A program made the position numbers and the translations under genes. Below the pieces are notes generated by a model. It did not search any database, was not told where the DNA came from, and saw only the letters and a list, made by a program, of their open reading frames with translations. Positions 26,515 to 35,351 of a stretch of DNA of 64,000 nucleotides are shown piece by piece; within the stretch, counting starts at the first letter, position 1, and every line of letters begins with the position of its first letter. The stretch is taken from positions 1 to 64,000 of the forward strand of contig NZ_JACHBW010000012.1 in NCBI RefSeq assembly GCF_014200455.1, given 5' to 3'. This stretch comes from Paraburkholderia bannensis. GTDB lineage: Bacteria > Pseudomonadota > Gammaproteobacteria > Burkholderiales > Burkholderiaceae.

Positions 26515-27897
26515 ATGAACCACACCATTCAACATACCGGCATTGAGCGCGAACGCGTACGGGCCGTGCTAGCACGCGAACGCGCCGAGTACGCGCAACG
26601 CAACCCGAAGTCGCAAGTGATGTCCACACGCGCCGCGCCGCAGCTGATGTTCGGCGTGCCGCTGCACTGGATGAACGACTGGTCCACGCCTTTCGCGCTG
26701 CACGTGGCCCAGGCCCAGGGGGCGCAACTCACCGACGTGGACGGCCACACGCTGGCCGATTTCTGCCTGGGTGACACCGGCGCCATGTTCGGCCACTCGC
26801 CCGCCGTAGTTGCCGATGCACTGGCGACCCAGGCACAGCGCGGCCTGACCACCATGCTGCCCAACGAGGACGCATCCGTCGTGGGTGAATTGCTGGCTCA
26901 GCATTTCGGCCTGCCGAAATGGCAGTTCGCCATGACCGCCAGCGACGCCAACCGTTTCTTGCTGCGCTGGGTACGTGCGGCCACCGGGCGGCGTACCTTG
27001 CTGGTGTTCAACGGCTGCTACCACGGCACGGTCGATGACGTCTTCGTCGACCTGGTGGACGGCCAGCCCACGCAACGCGCCAGTCTGCTGGGCCAGGTGC
27101 ACGATCTCACCGCCACCACGCGCGTAGTGGAATTCAACGACCTGGCCGCGCTGGATGCAGCGCTGGCGCCGGGTGACGTGGCCTGCATTCTGGCCGAGCC
27201 GGTGATGACCAACATCGGCATGGTGCTGCCCGAACCGGGCTACTGGGCGCAGGCGCAAGATATCATCCGCCGCCACGGCAGCCTGCTGGTGCTGGACGAG
27301 ACCCACACGCTCAGCAGCGGCCCCGGCGGCTATGCGCGCGCTCACGGCTTGCAGCCCGATGCCGTGGTAGTGGGCAAGGCACTGGGCGGCGGCATGCCGT
27401 GCGCGGCCTATGGCTTCAGCGCCGCGCTGGCCGAGCGCGCCGAGGCCGCAAAGCGCGCCGCGCCGCCGGGCCACTCGGGCATCGGCACCACGCTTACCGC
27501 CAACTCGCTGGCCATGGCGGCGATGCGCGCCACCCTCACCCACCTGATGACGCCCCAGGTCTTCGCCCCCATGCACGCCCTGGCCGAGCAACTGGCCGCC
27601 GGACTGCGCACGATCATCGCCCGCTGCAGCCTGCCCTGGTGCGTCACCCAGGTGGGCGCCCGGGTAGAGTTCCAGTTCTGTCCGCAGCCGCCGCGCAACG
27701 GCAGCCAGGCCGAGGCGGTCATGGATGCCGAGCTGGAGCACGCCCTTCATCTGGCCTTGCTGAACCGCGGCGTGTTGATCACTCCATTTCACAATATGAT
27801 GCTCGTTTGCCCTGACACTACCCAGATGCACGTGCAGCGCCTGCTCACCGCATTCGATGCTGTACTGGCTTCGCTCACCGCCACGACCGATTCATGA
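26515..27897 (+). CDS. Class III aminotransferase (GSA-aminotransferase-like)
   Basis: A 460-residue fold-type I PLP enzyme. Landmarks are LTDVDGHTLADFCLGDTGAMFGHSP near residue 80, FNGCYHGTVDD (about 164-174), ILAEPVMTNIGMVLPEPGYW, the PLP-phosphate/Asp loop LLVLDETHTLSSGPGG and the Schiff-base Lys in VVVGKALGGGMP (about 288). The N-terminal extension (ERERVRAVLARERAEYAQRNPKSQ) and substrate loop resemble the glutamate-1-semialdehyde aminomutase-like catabolic transaminases, so its amino donor is uncertain. The RBS is GAGGAGG, and its stop overlaps the GntR start (ATGA). It probably acts on the same amine as the ligase. Confidence 0.88.
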   Translation: MNHTIQHTGIERERVRAVLARERAEYAQRNPKSQVMSTRAAPQLMFGVPLHWMNDWSTPFALHVAQAQGAQLTDVDGHTLADFCLGDTGAMFGHSPAVVADALATQAQRGLTTMLPNEDASVVGELLAQHFGLPKWQFAMTASDANRFLLRWVRAATGRRTLLVFNGCYHGTVDDVFVDLVDGQPTQRASLLGQVHDLTATTRVVEFNDLAALDAALAPGDVACILAEPVMTNIGMVLPEPGYWAQAQDIIRRHGSLLVLDETHTLSSGPGGYARAHGLQPDAVVVGKALGGGMPCAAYGFSAALAERAEAAKRAAPPGHSGIGTTLTANSLAMAAMRATLTHLMTPQVFAPMHALAEQLAAGLRTIIARCSLPWCVTQVGARVEFQFCPQPPRNGSQAEAVMDAELEHALHLALLNRGVLITPFHNMMLVCPDTTQMHVQRLLTAFDAVLASLTATTDS

Positions 27898-28634
27898 GTA
27901 ACAACATCGAATCCACCACCACACAGCAAGACACTACCTACGCCACGTTGCGGCAATGGGTCACTGTAGGCCGCTTCCTTCCCGGCGAGCGGTTGAAGAT
28001 CCGCAACGTGGCAGCCGAGATGGGGGTAGGTCAGATGCCGGTGCGCGCCGCGCTGCAGCGTCTGGCTGCAGAGGGTGCGCTGGTGAACGTGCCCAACGCC
28101 GGGATGATCGTCCCCAGGCTTACGCTGCCCGAGTTCGACGATCTGCTGCAAATGCGCATGCTGCTCGAAGGCGAGGCCGCCGAGCGCGGCTGCCTGAGGC
28201 TGGAGCCGGCCGAACTTGCCACGCTGCGCAAGCTTTGCCAGCGCATGGGAAAGGCGTTGAAAACCCCCACGGATCAGCCGCCTCGCGCCAGGACGCCCGA
28301 GCGAGGCAAACAAACGCTGAAGCAGCCCGCCGTTTCTTTGAAGGCCGACCAACCCACCGATTACCTGGCCGCCAACGAAGAGTTCCATGTCCTGCTCTAC
28401 AAGGCGGCCGGCTCGCCCTTGCTGTTCGAACTGATCGATACGCTGTGGCTGAAGGCCGGCCCAATCTCGAACCGCCTCTTCGACGCATCCGAAGCCTCGG
28501 CCGTGTTGAACGACGCCCACGAAGACCTGATGGATGCGCTGGACAGGCGGGATGCCGCCGCGGCGCGGCGAGCAGTGGAGCGCGATATCTTCGTGGCGGG
28601 ACAGTTCCTGAGGTCAACACTAAAACGCGCTTGA
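27894..28634 (+). CDS. GntR-family transcriptional regulator (FCD type)
   Basis: A 246-residue regulator. The N-terminal winged helix spans about residues 15-75 (GRFLPGERLKIRNVAAEMGVGQMPVRAALQRLAAEGALVNVPNAGMIV). The C-terminal helical FCD domain starts near LPEFDDLLQMRMLLEGEAAERG and includes ANEEFHVLLYKAAGSPLL and AHEDLMDALDRRD, with the expected His and acidic metal/ligand positions. An unusual insertion of about 40 mostly polar residues (TPTDQPPRARTPERGKQ) splits the FCD domain near 120-155. It is co-translated with the aminotransferase and is the likely ligand for the two TGTGATCACA sites upstream of the operon, i.e. an autoregulated catabolic switch. Confidence 0.9.
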   Translation: MSNNIESTTTQQDTTYATLRQWVTVGRFLPGERLKIRNVAAEMGVGQMPVRAALQRLAAEGALVNVPNAGMIVPRLTLPEFDDLLQMRMLLEGEAAERGCLRLEPAELATLRKLCQRMGKALKTPTDQPPRARTPERGKQTLKQPAVSLKADQPTDYLAANEEFHVLLYKAAGSPLLFELIDTLWLKAGPISNRLFDASEASAVLNDAHEDLMDALDRRDAAAARRAVERDIFVAGQFLRSTLKRA

Positions 28635-28874
28635 CCGAGGCGCGACGGCCGGCATGGTCGGCGCATATGTCGTCTGGGAGAGACCGCCATACGCTGCTCA
28701 GCGGTCGTTCGCGGATATTCAGTTCACCGTCCTCTTTGCCCGACACGTTGCCTGTTCACCGTCGCTTCCGGGAGCAACTGAACTCTGGAAGCTGCCATTG
28801 GAATTCCTGATCCCCCTCCGGCTGCGTTGCGACGCGAAGGGACAGTCGAGTCGCCAGAAGGCCGCCATTGCCCG

Positions 28875-29279
28875 TTACTTTCCCGAGTCGTTATGCTCGC
28901 CGTCTCGGTGCAACACGGCTGTTTGCGTGTGGGAGCCATAGTGCTTCGTGACTTCGGCATCGCTCATCAGTCTGGACGATTTCAGGATTGGGCTCACTAC
29001 CGTGTACATGCGATCCGGATCGGCTCCGTACATATAAAAATAGCCGTCGTTCCCGTCGAGGTGAAATTCGGTCTCACCGAGTTCGCCCACTCCCGCACGC
29101 TTTATCGCGCTTTCTAGCCGGCGCTCCAAAGCGTGAATTCTCGGCATATCCTGAGGGTAGTAGTCGAAATGGACCATCATCACGGGCCCAGGTGGCCTGT
29201 GCGATTGGTCCGAGGCTGCCGGGCAGTCGCCAAACAAGGCGGCGAACAGAAACGCGGCGAAAGCTCTTCTTCTCAACAT
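28875..29279 (-). CDS. Hypothetical exported protein, 134 residues
   Basis: Starts MLRRRAFAAFLFAALFGDCPAA, a basic and hydrophobic signal sequence whose Cys might be lipidated, although the lipobox is poor. The mature part has VMMVHFDYYPQDMPRIHALERRLESAIKRAGVGELGETEFHLDGNDGYFYMYGADPDRMYTVVSPIL, an alpha-beta pattern, then a short tail. I do not recognise a named family. The frame is open upstream into an IS3 OrfA remnant, making an apparent chimera; the internal ATG at 29279 is preferred because the signal peptide begins there. Confidence 0.6.
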   Translation of the reverse strand: MLRRRAFAAFLFAALFGDCPAASDQSHRPPGPVMMVHFDYYPQDMPRIHALERRLESAIKRAGVGELGETEFHLDGNDGYFYMYGADPDRMYTVVSPILKSSRLMSDAEVTKHYGSHTQTAVLHRDGEHNDSGK

Positions 29280-29377
29280 GGGTACGAGATTGTCGATGGA
29301 GTGAACATCGATTGTCGACGTTGCAGGCTGGCCCGTCGAGCGTTCCTTCGTGCTCGGACAGCGGCTAAGCACCGCCC

Positions 29378-29669
29378 GGCCGTGCTTATCTTCGATGTAC
29401 ATCTTACGAAGCCGGGCATTCTGCGCCTCAAGCTCCTTCATGCGCGACATCATCGCTGCGTTCATGCCGCCGTGCTTCGAGCGTCATATATAAAACGCTG
29501 CCGAGCTGATGCCCGGTTCCCGGCATAGCTCCCGCCCCCCTGCCCAGCCTCCGCGCGCTTGAGCGCCTCCAATACCTGGCTGTCCGTGAATCTCGACTCC
29601 CTCGTCTGCAGAACTCACTCTTAGCGAGAAAATTCTACTTCTACCGACGTTGGATTTGAGGGGGCATTA
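29378..29669 (-). pseudogene. IS3-family OrfA remnant with its terminal end
   Basis: Minus-strand reading from about 29620 gives ESRFTDSQVLEALKRAEAG, ELCREPGISSAAFY, a stop, then KHGGMNAAMMSRMKELEAQNARLRKMYIEDK, after which homology is lost. This is the HTH and leucine-zipper part of an IS3-type OrfA, with at least one frameshift and one stop. The outer sequence 29651-29669 (GGATTTGAGGGGGCATTAC, complement) looks like the element's left end. OrfB is absent. Confidence 0.75.
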
Positions 29670-29933
29670 CTAAAGCATTGGGCGTCTGGGAGCTCTCCGG
29701 GCGCGAGCTTGATTCCGAACCCTGCTTGACTGACCTCCCTACTCCGTGGCTACGCGGCACGCTCTATCCCGGCGAAACCGAAGAAAGAAGAAAGCGGCTC
29801 TTGCGTGAGGGTGGTTGAAGCCCAAAAAGAAAGGCCCGCCAAAAGGGAGGCTGGTTTAATTCCGACGTGGGCCACATCCTCATATCGGCGCGGTTTACGT
29901 CGGCTTCGTGTTGAAAAGGCCTGAACGATGTCT

Positions 29934-30271
29934 CATCTGCGCGACAGCTCTTGCCGACTGGATGCTTGCGGACCCGGAACACCTTTTCCAGAGCAGGCAG
30001 CAGCTTGATGGCCCTTCGATGCACGGTTGAATGATCGACATCAACGCCGCGTTCAGCCATCATCTCTTCGAGATTTCGCAGGCTCAGCCCATAGGCCACA
30101 TACCAGCACACGCACATCAGGATGACATCGAGCGGATAGTGCAGTCGCTTCAGAACCTTCGCAATGCCTGGGGCAAGGGCCGTTCGTGGCGTCGGTGCCT
30201 TCATCATCATCGGGTCAGTGCAGGTTCGTCAGATGCGCATCCTGGCGTCCCCGCACTAATGCGACACAACC
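29934..30271 (-). pseudogene. IS6-family element remnant: left end and transposase N-terminus
   Basis: The terminal sequence GCGACACAACC ends at 30271, followed on the minus strand by the leader block seen also at 14711-14770 and an ATG at 30210. The product reads TALAPGIAKVLKRLHYPLDVILM, YVAYGLSLRNLEEMMAERGVDVDHSTVHR and LPALEKVFRVRKHPVGKSCRADET, then leaves the family abruptly at about 29934. Only the first catalytic Asp remains. It is closely related to the 14.3-15.5 kb subtype. Confidence 0.85.
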
Positions 30272-30360
30272 TTGTCCACTCCCTTGTTTCAACGTTTGCC
30301 GCTCCCGCTTCAATGACGAGAACTGGAGCTTTTTCAACAGCCTGCTTAGGACGATCCACC

Positions 30361-31524
30361 ATGTATATCGACCGATTCGAGATCCACGTCCCCGACGAAG
30401 CAATCAACGACTTGCGCCGGCGCTTGCGCGCCACGCGCTGGGCGAACGCCACGCCTGCGCCGGCATGGCAGCAGGGCGTGGACAACGCATGGCTGCGAGA
30501 ACTGGTCGCGTGGTGGGCAGACGAATTCGACTGGCGCGTCGCCGAACGTGCACTGAACCAGCAACCGCAGTTCATGGCCGACGTGGCGACCGATGCGGGC
30601 GGCCAGCGCGTGCACTTCGTGCATCGGCGCGGCGTGGGCCCAAGGCCCTACCCGCTCGTCCTCACGCATGGCTGGCCCGGCTCGTTTGTCGAATTCCACG
30701 CGCTGCTCGATCGCCTTTGCGACCCCGCCGCATTCGGCGCGGACCCGGCAGATGCATTCGATGTCGTCGTGCCTTCGCTCCCCGGCTTCGCGTTTTCGCC
30801 CGCGCCCGCGAAGCCCGGAGCTTCCGCATTCCAGGTAGCCGATCTGTGGGCCGCGCTCATGCGAGGCCTCGGCTATGAGCGCTTCGGCGCGCAGGGCGGC
30901 GACCTCGGCGCGGGCGTGTCGATCGCGCTGGCTTCGCGGCACAGCGATGCGGTGGACGGTATCCACCTGAATTTCCTGCCTGGCTCGTACGAACCCACCG
31001 TCGATGCCGCAAACGCCTCGCTCACCCCGGCGGAACAGGACTATCTTCGCGAGAAAGCCGAATGGGCCGTGCTGGAGGGCGGCTATGCGCATATGCACGC
31101 GACGAAACCGCAAACAGCGGCCGCGTCACTCAACGACTCACCGGCGGGACTAGCCGCGTGGATCGGCGAGAAGTTTCGTGCATGGAGCGACTGTGACGGC
31201 GTGATCGAGCGCCGCTTCTCAAAAGATGCCTTACTGACTAACCTTTCGGTTTACTGGTTCACCGGAAGCATCGGTACGTCGATGCAGATGTATTGGGAAA
31301 ACCGGCTGCAACCCTTTCGCTTCGCTGCTGGAGAGCGCGTGCTGCCGCCGGTCGCATTCGCTCGCTTTCCGAAGGAGATCAACAGGCCGCCGAGGTCGTG
31401 GCTCGAACGCGTGTTTGACGTCGTCCAATGGACAGACATGCCTCGCGGTGGCCATTTCGCCGCGATGGAAGAGCCTGATCTTCTGGCCGAGGATATGCGC
31501 CGTTTTTTCAGGCGATTCCGCTAA
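30361..31524 (+). CDS. Epoxide hydrolase family protein (EHN domain plus alpha/beta hydrolase)
   Basis: A 387-residue enzyme of the microsomal epoxide-hydrolase type. The N-terminal EHN meander (DRFEIHVPDEAINDLRRRLRATRW) is followed by the hydrolase core: oxyanion HGWPGSFVEF (about 100-109), nucleophile Asp in AQGGDLGAGVS (about 178-188), a lid with YWENRLQPF supplying Tyr, an acidic residue, and the catalytic His in MPRGGHFAAMEEPDLLAEDMRRF near the C-terminus. It opens epoxides to diols in the cytoplasm. The ATG at 30361 is the family start, although its upstream site is weak. The preceding 90 bases are IS6 end sequence, so its native promoter may have been lost or replaced. Confidence 0.92.
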   Translation: MYIDRFEIHVPDEAINDLRRRLRATRWANATPAPAWQQGVDNAWLRELVAWWADEFDWRVAERALNQQPQFMADVATDAGGQRVHFVHRRGVGPRPYPLVLTHGWPGSFVEFHALLDRLCDPAAFGADPADAFDVVVPSLPGFAFSPAPAKPGASAFQVADLWAALMRGLGYERFGAQGGDLGAGVSIALASRHSDAVDGIHLNFLPGSYEPTVDAANASLTPAEQDYLREKAEWAVLEGGYAHMHATKPQTAAASLNDSPAGLAAWIGEKFRAWSDCDGVIERRFSKDALLTNLSVYWFTGSIGTSMQMYWENRLQPFRFAAGERVLPPVAFARFPKEINRPPRSWLERVFDVVQWTDMPRGGHFAAMEEPDLLAEDMRRFFRRFR

Positions 31525-31753
31525 CGAGCAATGCGAAAGGGCGTTGTCGCCGAACGGATGCGCGGGGGCACCCTGCCTCGCCGCGCGCAACGCAGTTGGG
31601 CAACGAATTCGCTGCCCGTTTCGGGCAGGCCGACCTTCGCGCAGTGGTCGGGCAGCTGCTGCTCACACTGTCGCCACGGCAGCAGGTGGTCGCGATAGTC
31701 GGCGTAGGCATCTGTTGAGCAGCTTGCCGCTGTTGTGCCACCAGCGATGGCTG

Positions 31754-32055
31754 TCAACGATCGGTCAGGCCAAGCATCTTGTCGAAGAACACGCTCGCAA
31801 GAATGCCCGCCACGAAGCCGTTCCTCGGCGTCCCCGCAAACGACGGATTGCCCCACGTATTCGTATTCCACGTGCGCATCACGTACGGACTCAGAATGAT
31901 GCTGCGCGAGAGCGCGATATTCGCGTCGAGCTTAAGCCCGTATTGCGTGCGGCCCACCGTATAACCCGTGCCACCCGCCGCGATGTTTTCCTGCTTGAGG
32001 AATTCCTGTTCGTGCGGCGTCAGCATCGCCCAGTTGAACGACAGCGAGATGCTGT
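31754..32055 (-). pseudogene. Carbohydrate porin, C-terminal beta-barrel fragment
   Basis: Minus-strand codons give PHDSISLSFNWAMLTPHEQEFLKQE, then GYTVGRTQYGLKLDANIALSRSIILSPYVMRTWN and a final strand GFVAGILASVFFDKMLGLTDR. The alternating hydrophobic strands and closing segment match the end of OprB-like carbohydrate porins, which have about 450 residues. Only about 100 codons remain; homology starts at the junction with a monooxygenase fragment at about 32056. It has no start of its own and cannot form a porin. Confidence 0.78.
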
Positions 32056-32781
32056 CATGCGGACGGCGTCGACGTTCAATTCACCGACGGCAGTCGCGCG
32101 CGCTACGATCTCGTGATCGGCTCGGACGGCGTCAACTCCACGGTGCGCCGTCACGTGAAGCCCGATTTTCCGGGCCCGAAATTCACCGGCCAGGGATCGT
32201 GGCGCGCGGTGGTGCCGCGCACGCGCGAGAACTCGACGATCTACATGGGCAAGACCACCAAGGCCGGCATGAATCCGATCAGCGCGACGCAGTGCTATCT
32301 GTTCGTGCTCGACAAGCGCGAGGGGATGGATTTCGTCGCGCAGGAAAAATGGCCGCGCCTGCTTGCCGAACTGCTCGAAGAATTCGACGGGCCGTTGGCG
32401 ACGCTGCGCGAAGGCCTGCTCGACGGTTCGCACGACGAGCACCGGATTTTGTACCGGCCGCTCATGGGGCATATGATCGGCGGTCCGTGGCATCGCGGGC
32501 GCATCGTGCTGCTCGGTGACGCCGTGCACGCGACCACGCCGCATCTCGCGTCGGGCGCGGGCATCGCCGTGGAAGGCGCGCTCGTGCTCGCCGCCGAACT
32601 CGCGCGCCGCCACTCGCTCGAAGGCGCACTGCTCGCCTACGCGGGACGCCACTACGACCGTGCGCGGCTCGTGGTCTCGGCGTCGGGGCGCATGGGCGAG
32701 TTCGAGTGCACGGGCGGCTCGCGCGAAGAGCACACGCGCGTCATGGTCGCCGCGCAGCAGGCGCTGCGCGAGCCGATCTGA
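32056..32781 (+). pseudogene. FAD-dependent monooxygenase, N-terminus deleted
   Basis: The open frame begins at the rearrangement junction and encodes the C-terminal 240 residues of a salicylate-hydroxylase-like enzyme: DGSRARYDLVIGSDGVNSTVRRHV (the DG motif), then FTGQGSWRAVVPRT, and GRIVLLGDAVHATTPHLASGAGIAVEGALVLAAEL (the GD motif). The first about 140 residues with the GxGxxG FAD motif are missing, so the flavin cannot bind normally. A start at 32113 (GTG or ATG-like) is formally possible. Its stop overlaps the start of the following SDR pseudogene (TGATG), a relic of an operon. Confidence 0.85.
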
Positions 32782-33562
32782 TGCATGACAACGCGAAACC
32801 TACTGAATTCACCATGACAGATTTCACTGCAAACAACGACCGCGTCGCCGTCGTCACCGGCGCGGCGGGCGGCCTCGGCGAAGTCTTCGCGCTGCGACTC
32901 GCGGCATCCGGACACTCGCTCGTGCTGACCGACCGCGCGCCATGCGACGCCCTCGCCGCGCGCATCGAAACGGCGGGCGCGCCTGCGCTCTGCCCTGCGA
33001 TCTGAGCGAGCCGGACGATGTCGCGCGCTTTGCGGCTCGCGTCGTCGAACAGACGGGCAAAGTGGACGTGCTCGTCAACAACGCGGCCTTCATGCCGATG
33101 GCGCCGCTCGCTTCGATCACCGCGACGCTGTGGCGGCAGATCATGACCGTCAACGTGGACGCGCCCTTCCTGCTCGCGCAAGCGTTTTCAGCCGGGATGA
33201 TCGAGCGCGGTTGGGGGCGCATCGTCAATCTCGCTTCGAGCACCGTGTGGGGACCGCCCCCCGGCATGAGCGCCTATGCAAGCAGCAAGATGGCGGTGAT
33301 CGGGCTCACCCGCGCGCTCGCGGCGGAGCTGGGTCCGCACGGCATTACGGTGAACGCGATTTCGCCGGGACTCACGCGACATCCGGGCAGCGCGGCGAAT
33401 CTGCCGCCGGAAGCCTTCGACGCGCTGCGCGCCCGGCAATTCATTCCACGCACCGAAGAGCCCGCCGACCTGACCGGCGCGCTGGCGTTCCTCGTCTCCG
33501 ACGATTCGCGCTTCATCACCGGTCAGGTCCTGAACGTGGACGGCGGCGGGTTTGGGTTCTGA
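32781..33562 (+). pseudogene. SDR family oxidoreductase, single frameshift
   Basis: The front frame, from ATG 32781 or 32814, reads DRVAVVTGAAGGLGEVFALRLAASGHSLVLTDRAP and then stops at 33005. The match continues in a second frame from about 32990: PCDLSEPDDVARFAARVV, KVDVLVNNAAFMPM, IVNLASSTVWGPPPGMSAYASSKMAVIGLTRALAAEL and GQVLNVDGGGFGF. All SDR landmarks (TGxxxGxG, NNA, Ser, YxxxK, VDGG) are present once the missing base near 32985-32995 is restored. It is either a recent pseudogene or a sequencing error. It was translationally coupled to the monooxygenase upstream. Confidence 0.85.
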
Positions 33563-33613
33563 ATTCAGTGCGCGGCTTTGGCTTTGAAGGCCAAGTGTGG
33601 TCGGCGTGGCCGA

Positions 33614-35005
33614 TCACACCAGCCCCGTGGCGTAGAAAACCGCGATCGCGAGAAACGAAGCCATGACCTTGATGCCCGTCATCACGAAGATGTAGCGGTA
33701 CGACTCGCGGTGTGTGAGCCCCGTGACCGCGAGCAGCGTGATGACCGCGCCGTTATGAGGCAGCGTATCCATGCCGCCAGCCGCCATCGACGCGACGCGG
33801 TGAAGGACTTCGAGCGGAATGCCCGCGGCGTTCGCGGATGCGATGAAGCGTTCGGCCATCGCGGCGAGCGCAATGCTCATCCCGCCCGACGACGAGCCCG
33901 TGATGCCCGACAGCAGGTTGATCGTCACCGCCTCGTTGATCAGCGGATTCGAGATCGACTGCAGACCGTGCGCGACGACGAGAAATCCCGGCAGTGCCGC
34001 GATCACCGCGCCGAACCCGTACTCGGAGGCCGTGTTCATTGTCGCGAGCATCGCGCCCGCTACTGCGGCTTTCGAGCCGTCGGCGAATTTTTCGCGAATC
34101 GCGTTGAAGCCGAACAGCAGCACGACGACGATACCCGCGAACAATGCGCCGAGTACGGCCCAGATCGCCGTGATCTTCGCGATTTCGATCGCGATCGGCG
34201 CGCCCATTCCGGGCAACATGAACGAATAAGTGCCCGGATACCAGATTGGAATCAGTTGCGTCAGCACGAGATTGACCACGCCGACGATCACGAGCGGCAG
34301 CAGTGCGACAACGGGGTGCGGCAAGCGCGCATCCTCAGGTGTCTCCGGCTCGTTGCGAAGATTCGTGCCGTAGCCTTCGCCGTTGCGGATCGCTCGGCGG
34401 CTTTGCACCTCCAGATACACAACGCCGGCGATGAAGATGAACGCCGATCCGATCAGTCCGAGCCAAGGCGCGGCCCAGGATGTCGTTTTGAAGAAGGTCG
34501 TCGGAATGATGTTCTGGATTTGCGGCGTGCCGGGCATCGCGTCCATCGTGAACGTGAACGCGCCGAGTGCGATCGTGGCGGGCATGAGCCGCTTCGGTAT
34601 GCCGCTTTGCCGGAACATTTCGGCCGCGAACGGATACACAGCGAACACCACGACGAACAACGACACGCCGCCGTAAGTCAGCAACGCGCATACGATGACG
34701 ATGACCGGAATCGCGCGTTCACGTCCAAGCACGCCAATGACGGCGGCGACGATCGAGCGCGATGCACCCGACAGTTCGATCAGCTTGCCGAAGATCGCGC
34801 CGAGCAGGAAAACGGGAAAATACAGCTTGATGAAGCCGACCATCTTGTCCATGAAAAGCCCGGTAAATACCGGCGCGATCAAGGATGGGTCCGTCAACAG
34901 CACCGCGCCGAGCGCGGCGATGGGAGCAAACAGAATGACGCTGTAGCCCCTGTAGGCCGCCAGCATCAGAAAGCACAGTGCAGCCAGTGCGATGATCACG
35001 CTCAT
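33614..35005 (-). CDS. GntP-family permease (gluconate / hydroxy-acid : H+ symporter)
   Basis: A 463-residue inner-membrane protein with about 12-13 hydrophobic segments. GntP features include LAAYRGYSVILFAPIAALGAVLL at the N-terminus, IFGKLIELSGASRSIVAAVIGVLG, CALLTYGGVSLFVVVFAVYPFAAEMFR, TMDAMPGTPQIQNIIPTTFF, and TGSSSGGMSIALAAM with DTLPHNGAVITLLAVTGLTHRESYRY near the C-terminus. The family imports gluconate, glycerate, 3-hydroxybutyrate or similar acids. The ATG at 35005 has AAAAAGGACT upstream; the frame continues further but without protein-like sequence. It lies downstream of the HisD-like dehydrogenase on the same strand, separated by 346 bases and a hairpin. Confidence 0.92.
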   Translation of the reverse strand: MSVIIALAALCFLMLAAYRGYSVILFAPIAALGAVLLTDPSLIAPVFTGLFMDKMVGFIKLYFPVFLLGAIFGKLIELSGASRSIVAAVIGVLGRERAIPVIVIVCALLTYGGVSLFVVVFAVYPFAAEMFRQSGIPKRLMPATIALGAFTFTMDAMPGTPQIQNIIPTTFFKTTSWAAPWLGLIGSAFIFIAGVVYLEVQSRRAIRNGEGYGTNLRNEPETPEDARLPHPVVALLPLVIVGVVNLVLTQLIPIWYPGTYSFMLPGMGAPIAIEIAKITAIWAVLGALFAGIVVVLLFGFNAIREKFADGSKAAVAGAMLATMNTASEYGFGAVIAALPGFLVVAHGLQSISNPLINEAVTINLLSGITGSSSGGMSIALAAMAERFIASANAAGIPLEVLHRVASMAAGGMDTLPHNGAVITLLAVTGLTHRESYRYIFVMTGIKVMASFLAIAVFYATGLV

Positions 35006-35294
35006 TGATAGTCCTTTTTTTTCAGAACCGGCGAGCGCGATCGGCGGCGGCGAGTCGAGATCTCGCGCCGCGCGATCGGTCGGATACCCGGTTGAATTTG
35101 CTACGCTGGCGCTCCAGGGGAACGTGCTTGCGTGGAGTTCGCCGGTGTGCGTCTGCGTGAACGTCGAAAGCCATCGCTTCAGGGCTTTCGCACGGTTCAG
35201 CACCGGGCGTGCTGGTCCGTCACGCGCGCTGCTGTGTTTTGGATGGCAATGCTTTGTTGAAGGTCAAAGGGGAACGTGCCGAGACAGATTCGCG

Positions 35295-35333
35295 GACGCT
35301 TCGGTCATACCTGAGCGGACTGACCGAAGCGTC
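35295..35333 (-). terminator. Strong hairpin between hisD-like gene and GntP permease gene
   Basis: GACGCTTCGGTC and GACCGAAGCGTC form a perfect 12-bp stem with a 15-base loop, beginning 19 bases after the dehydrogenase stop. No T-run follows on the minus strand, so it may attenuate or stabilise the message rather than end it. The rest of 35006-35351 holds no recognised feature. Confidence 0.65.
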
Positions 35334-35351
35334 TTTCGTCGCAACGATGCG

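Noticed and set aside
26569..27831. 420-codon minus-strand frame
   Set aside because: Antisense shadow of the aminotransferase, His/Gly/Gln-rich as expected from codon bias.
28875..29465. 196-residue protein joining an OrfA segment and a secreted protein
   Set aside because: The two halves belong to an IS3 remnant and to a separate gene with its own signal peptide; the fusion is accidental.
31521..31871. Possible minus-strand gene after the epoxide hydrolase
   Set aside because: It overlaps the porin remnant in another frame and has no motif or start signal.
33578..35008. Long plus-strand open frame opposite the GntP permease
   Set aside because: Arg/Asp/His-rich composition is the mirror of a high-GC membrane gene on the other strand; the permease reading is convincing.
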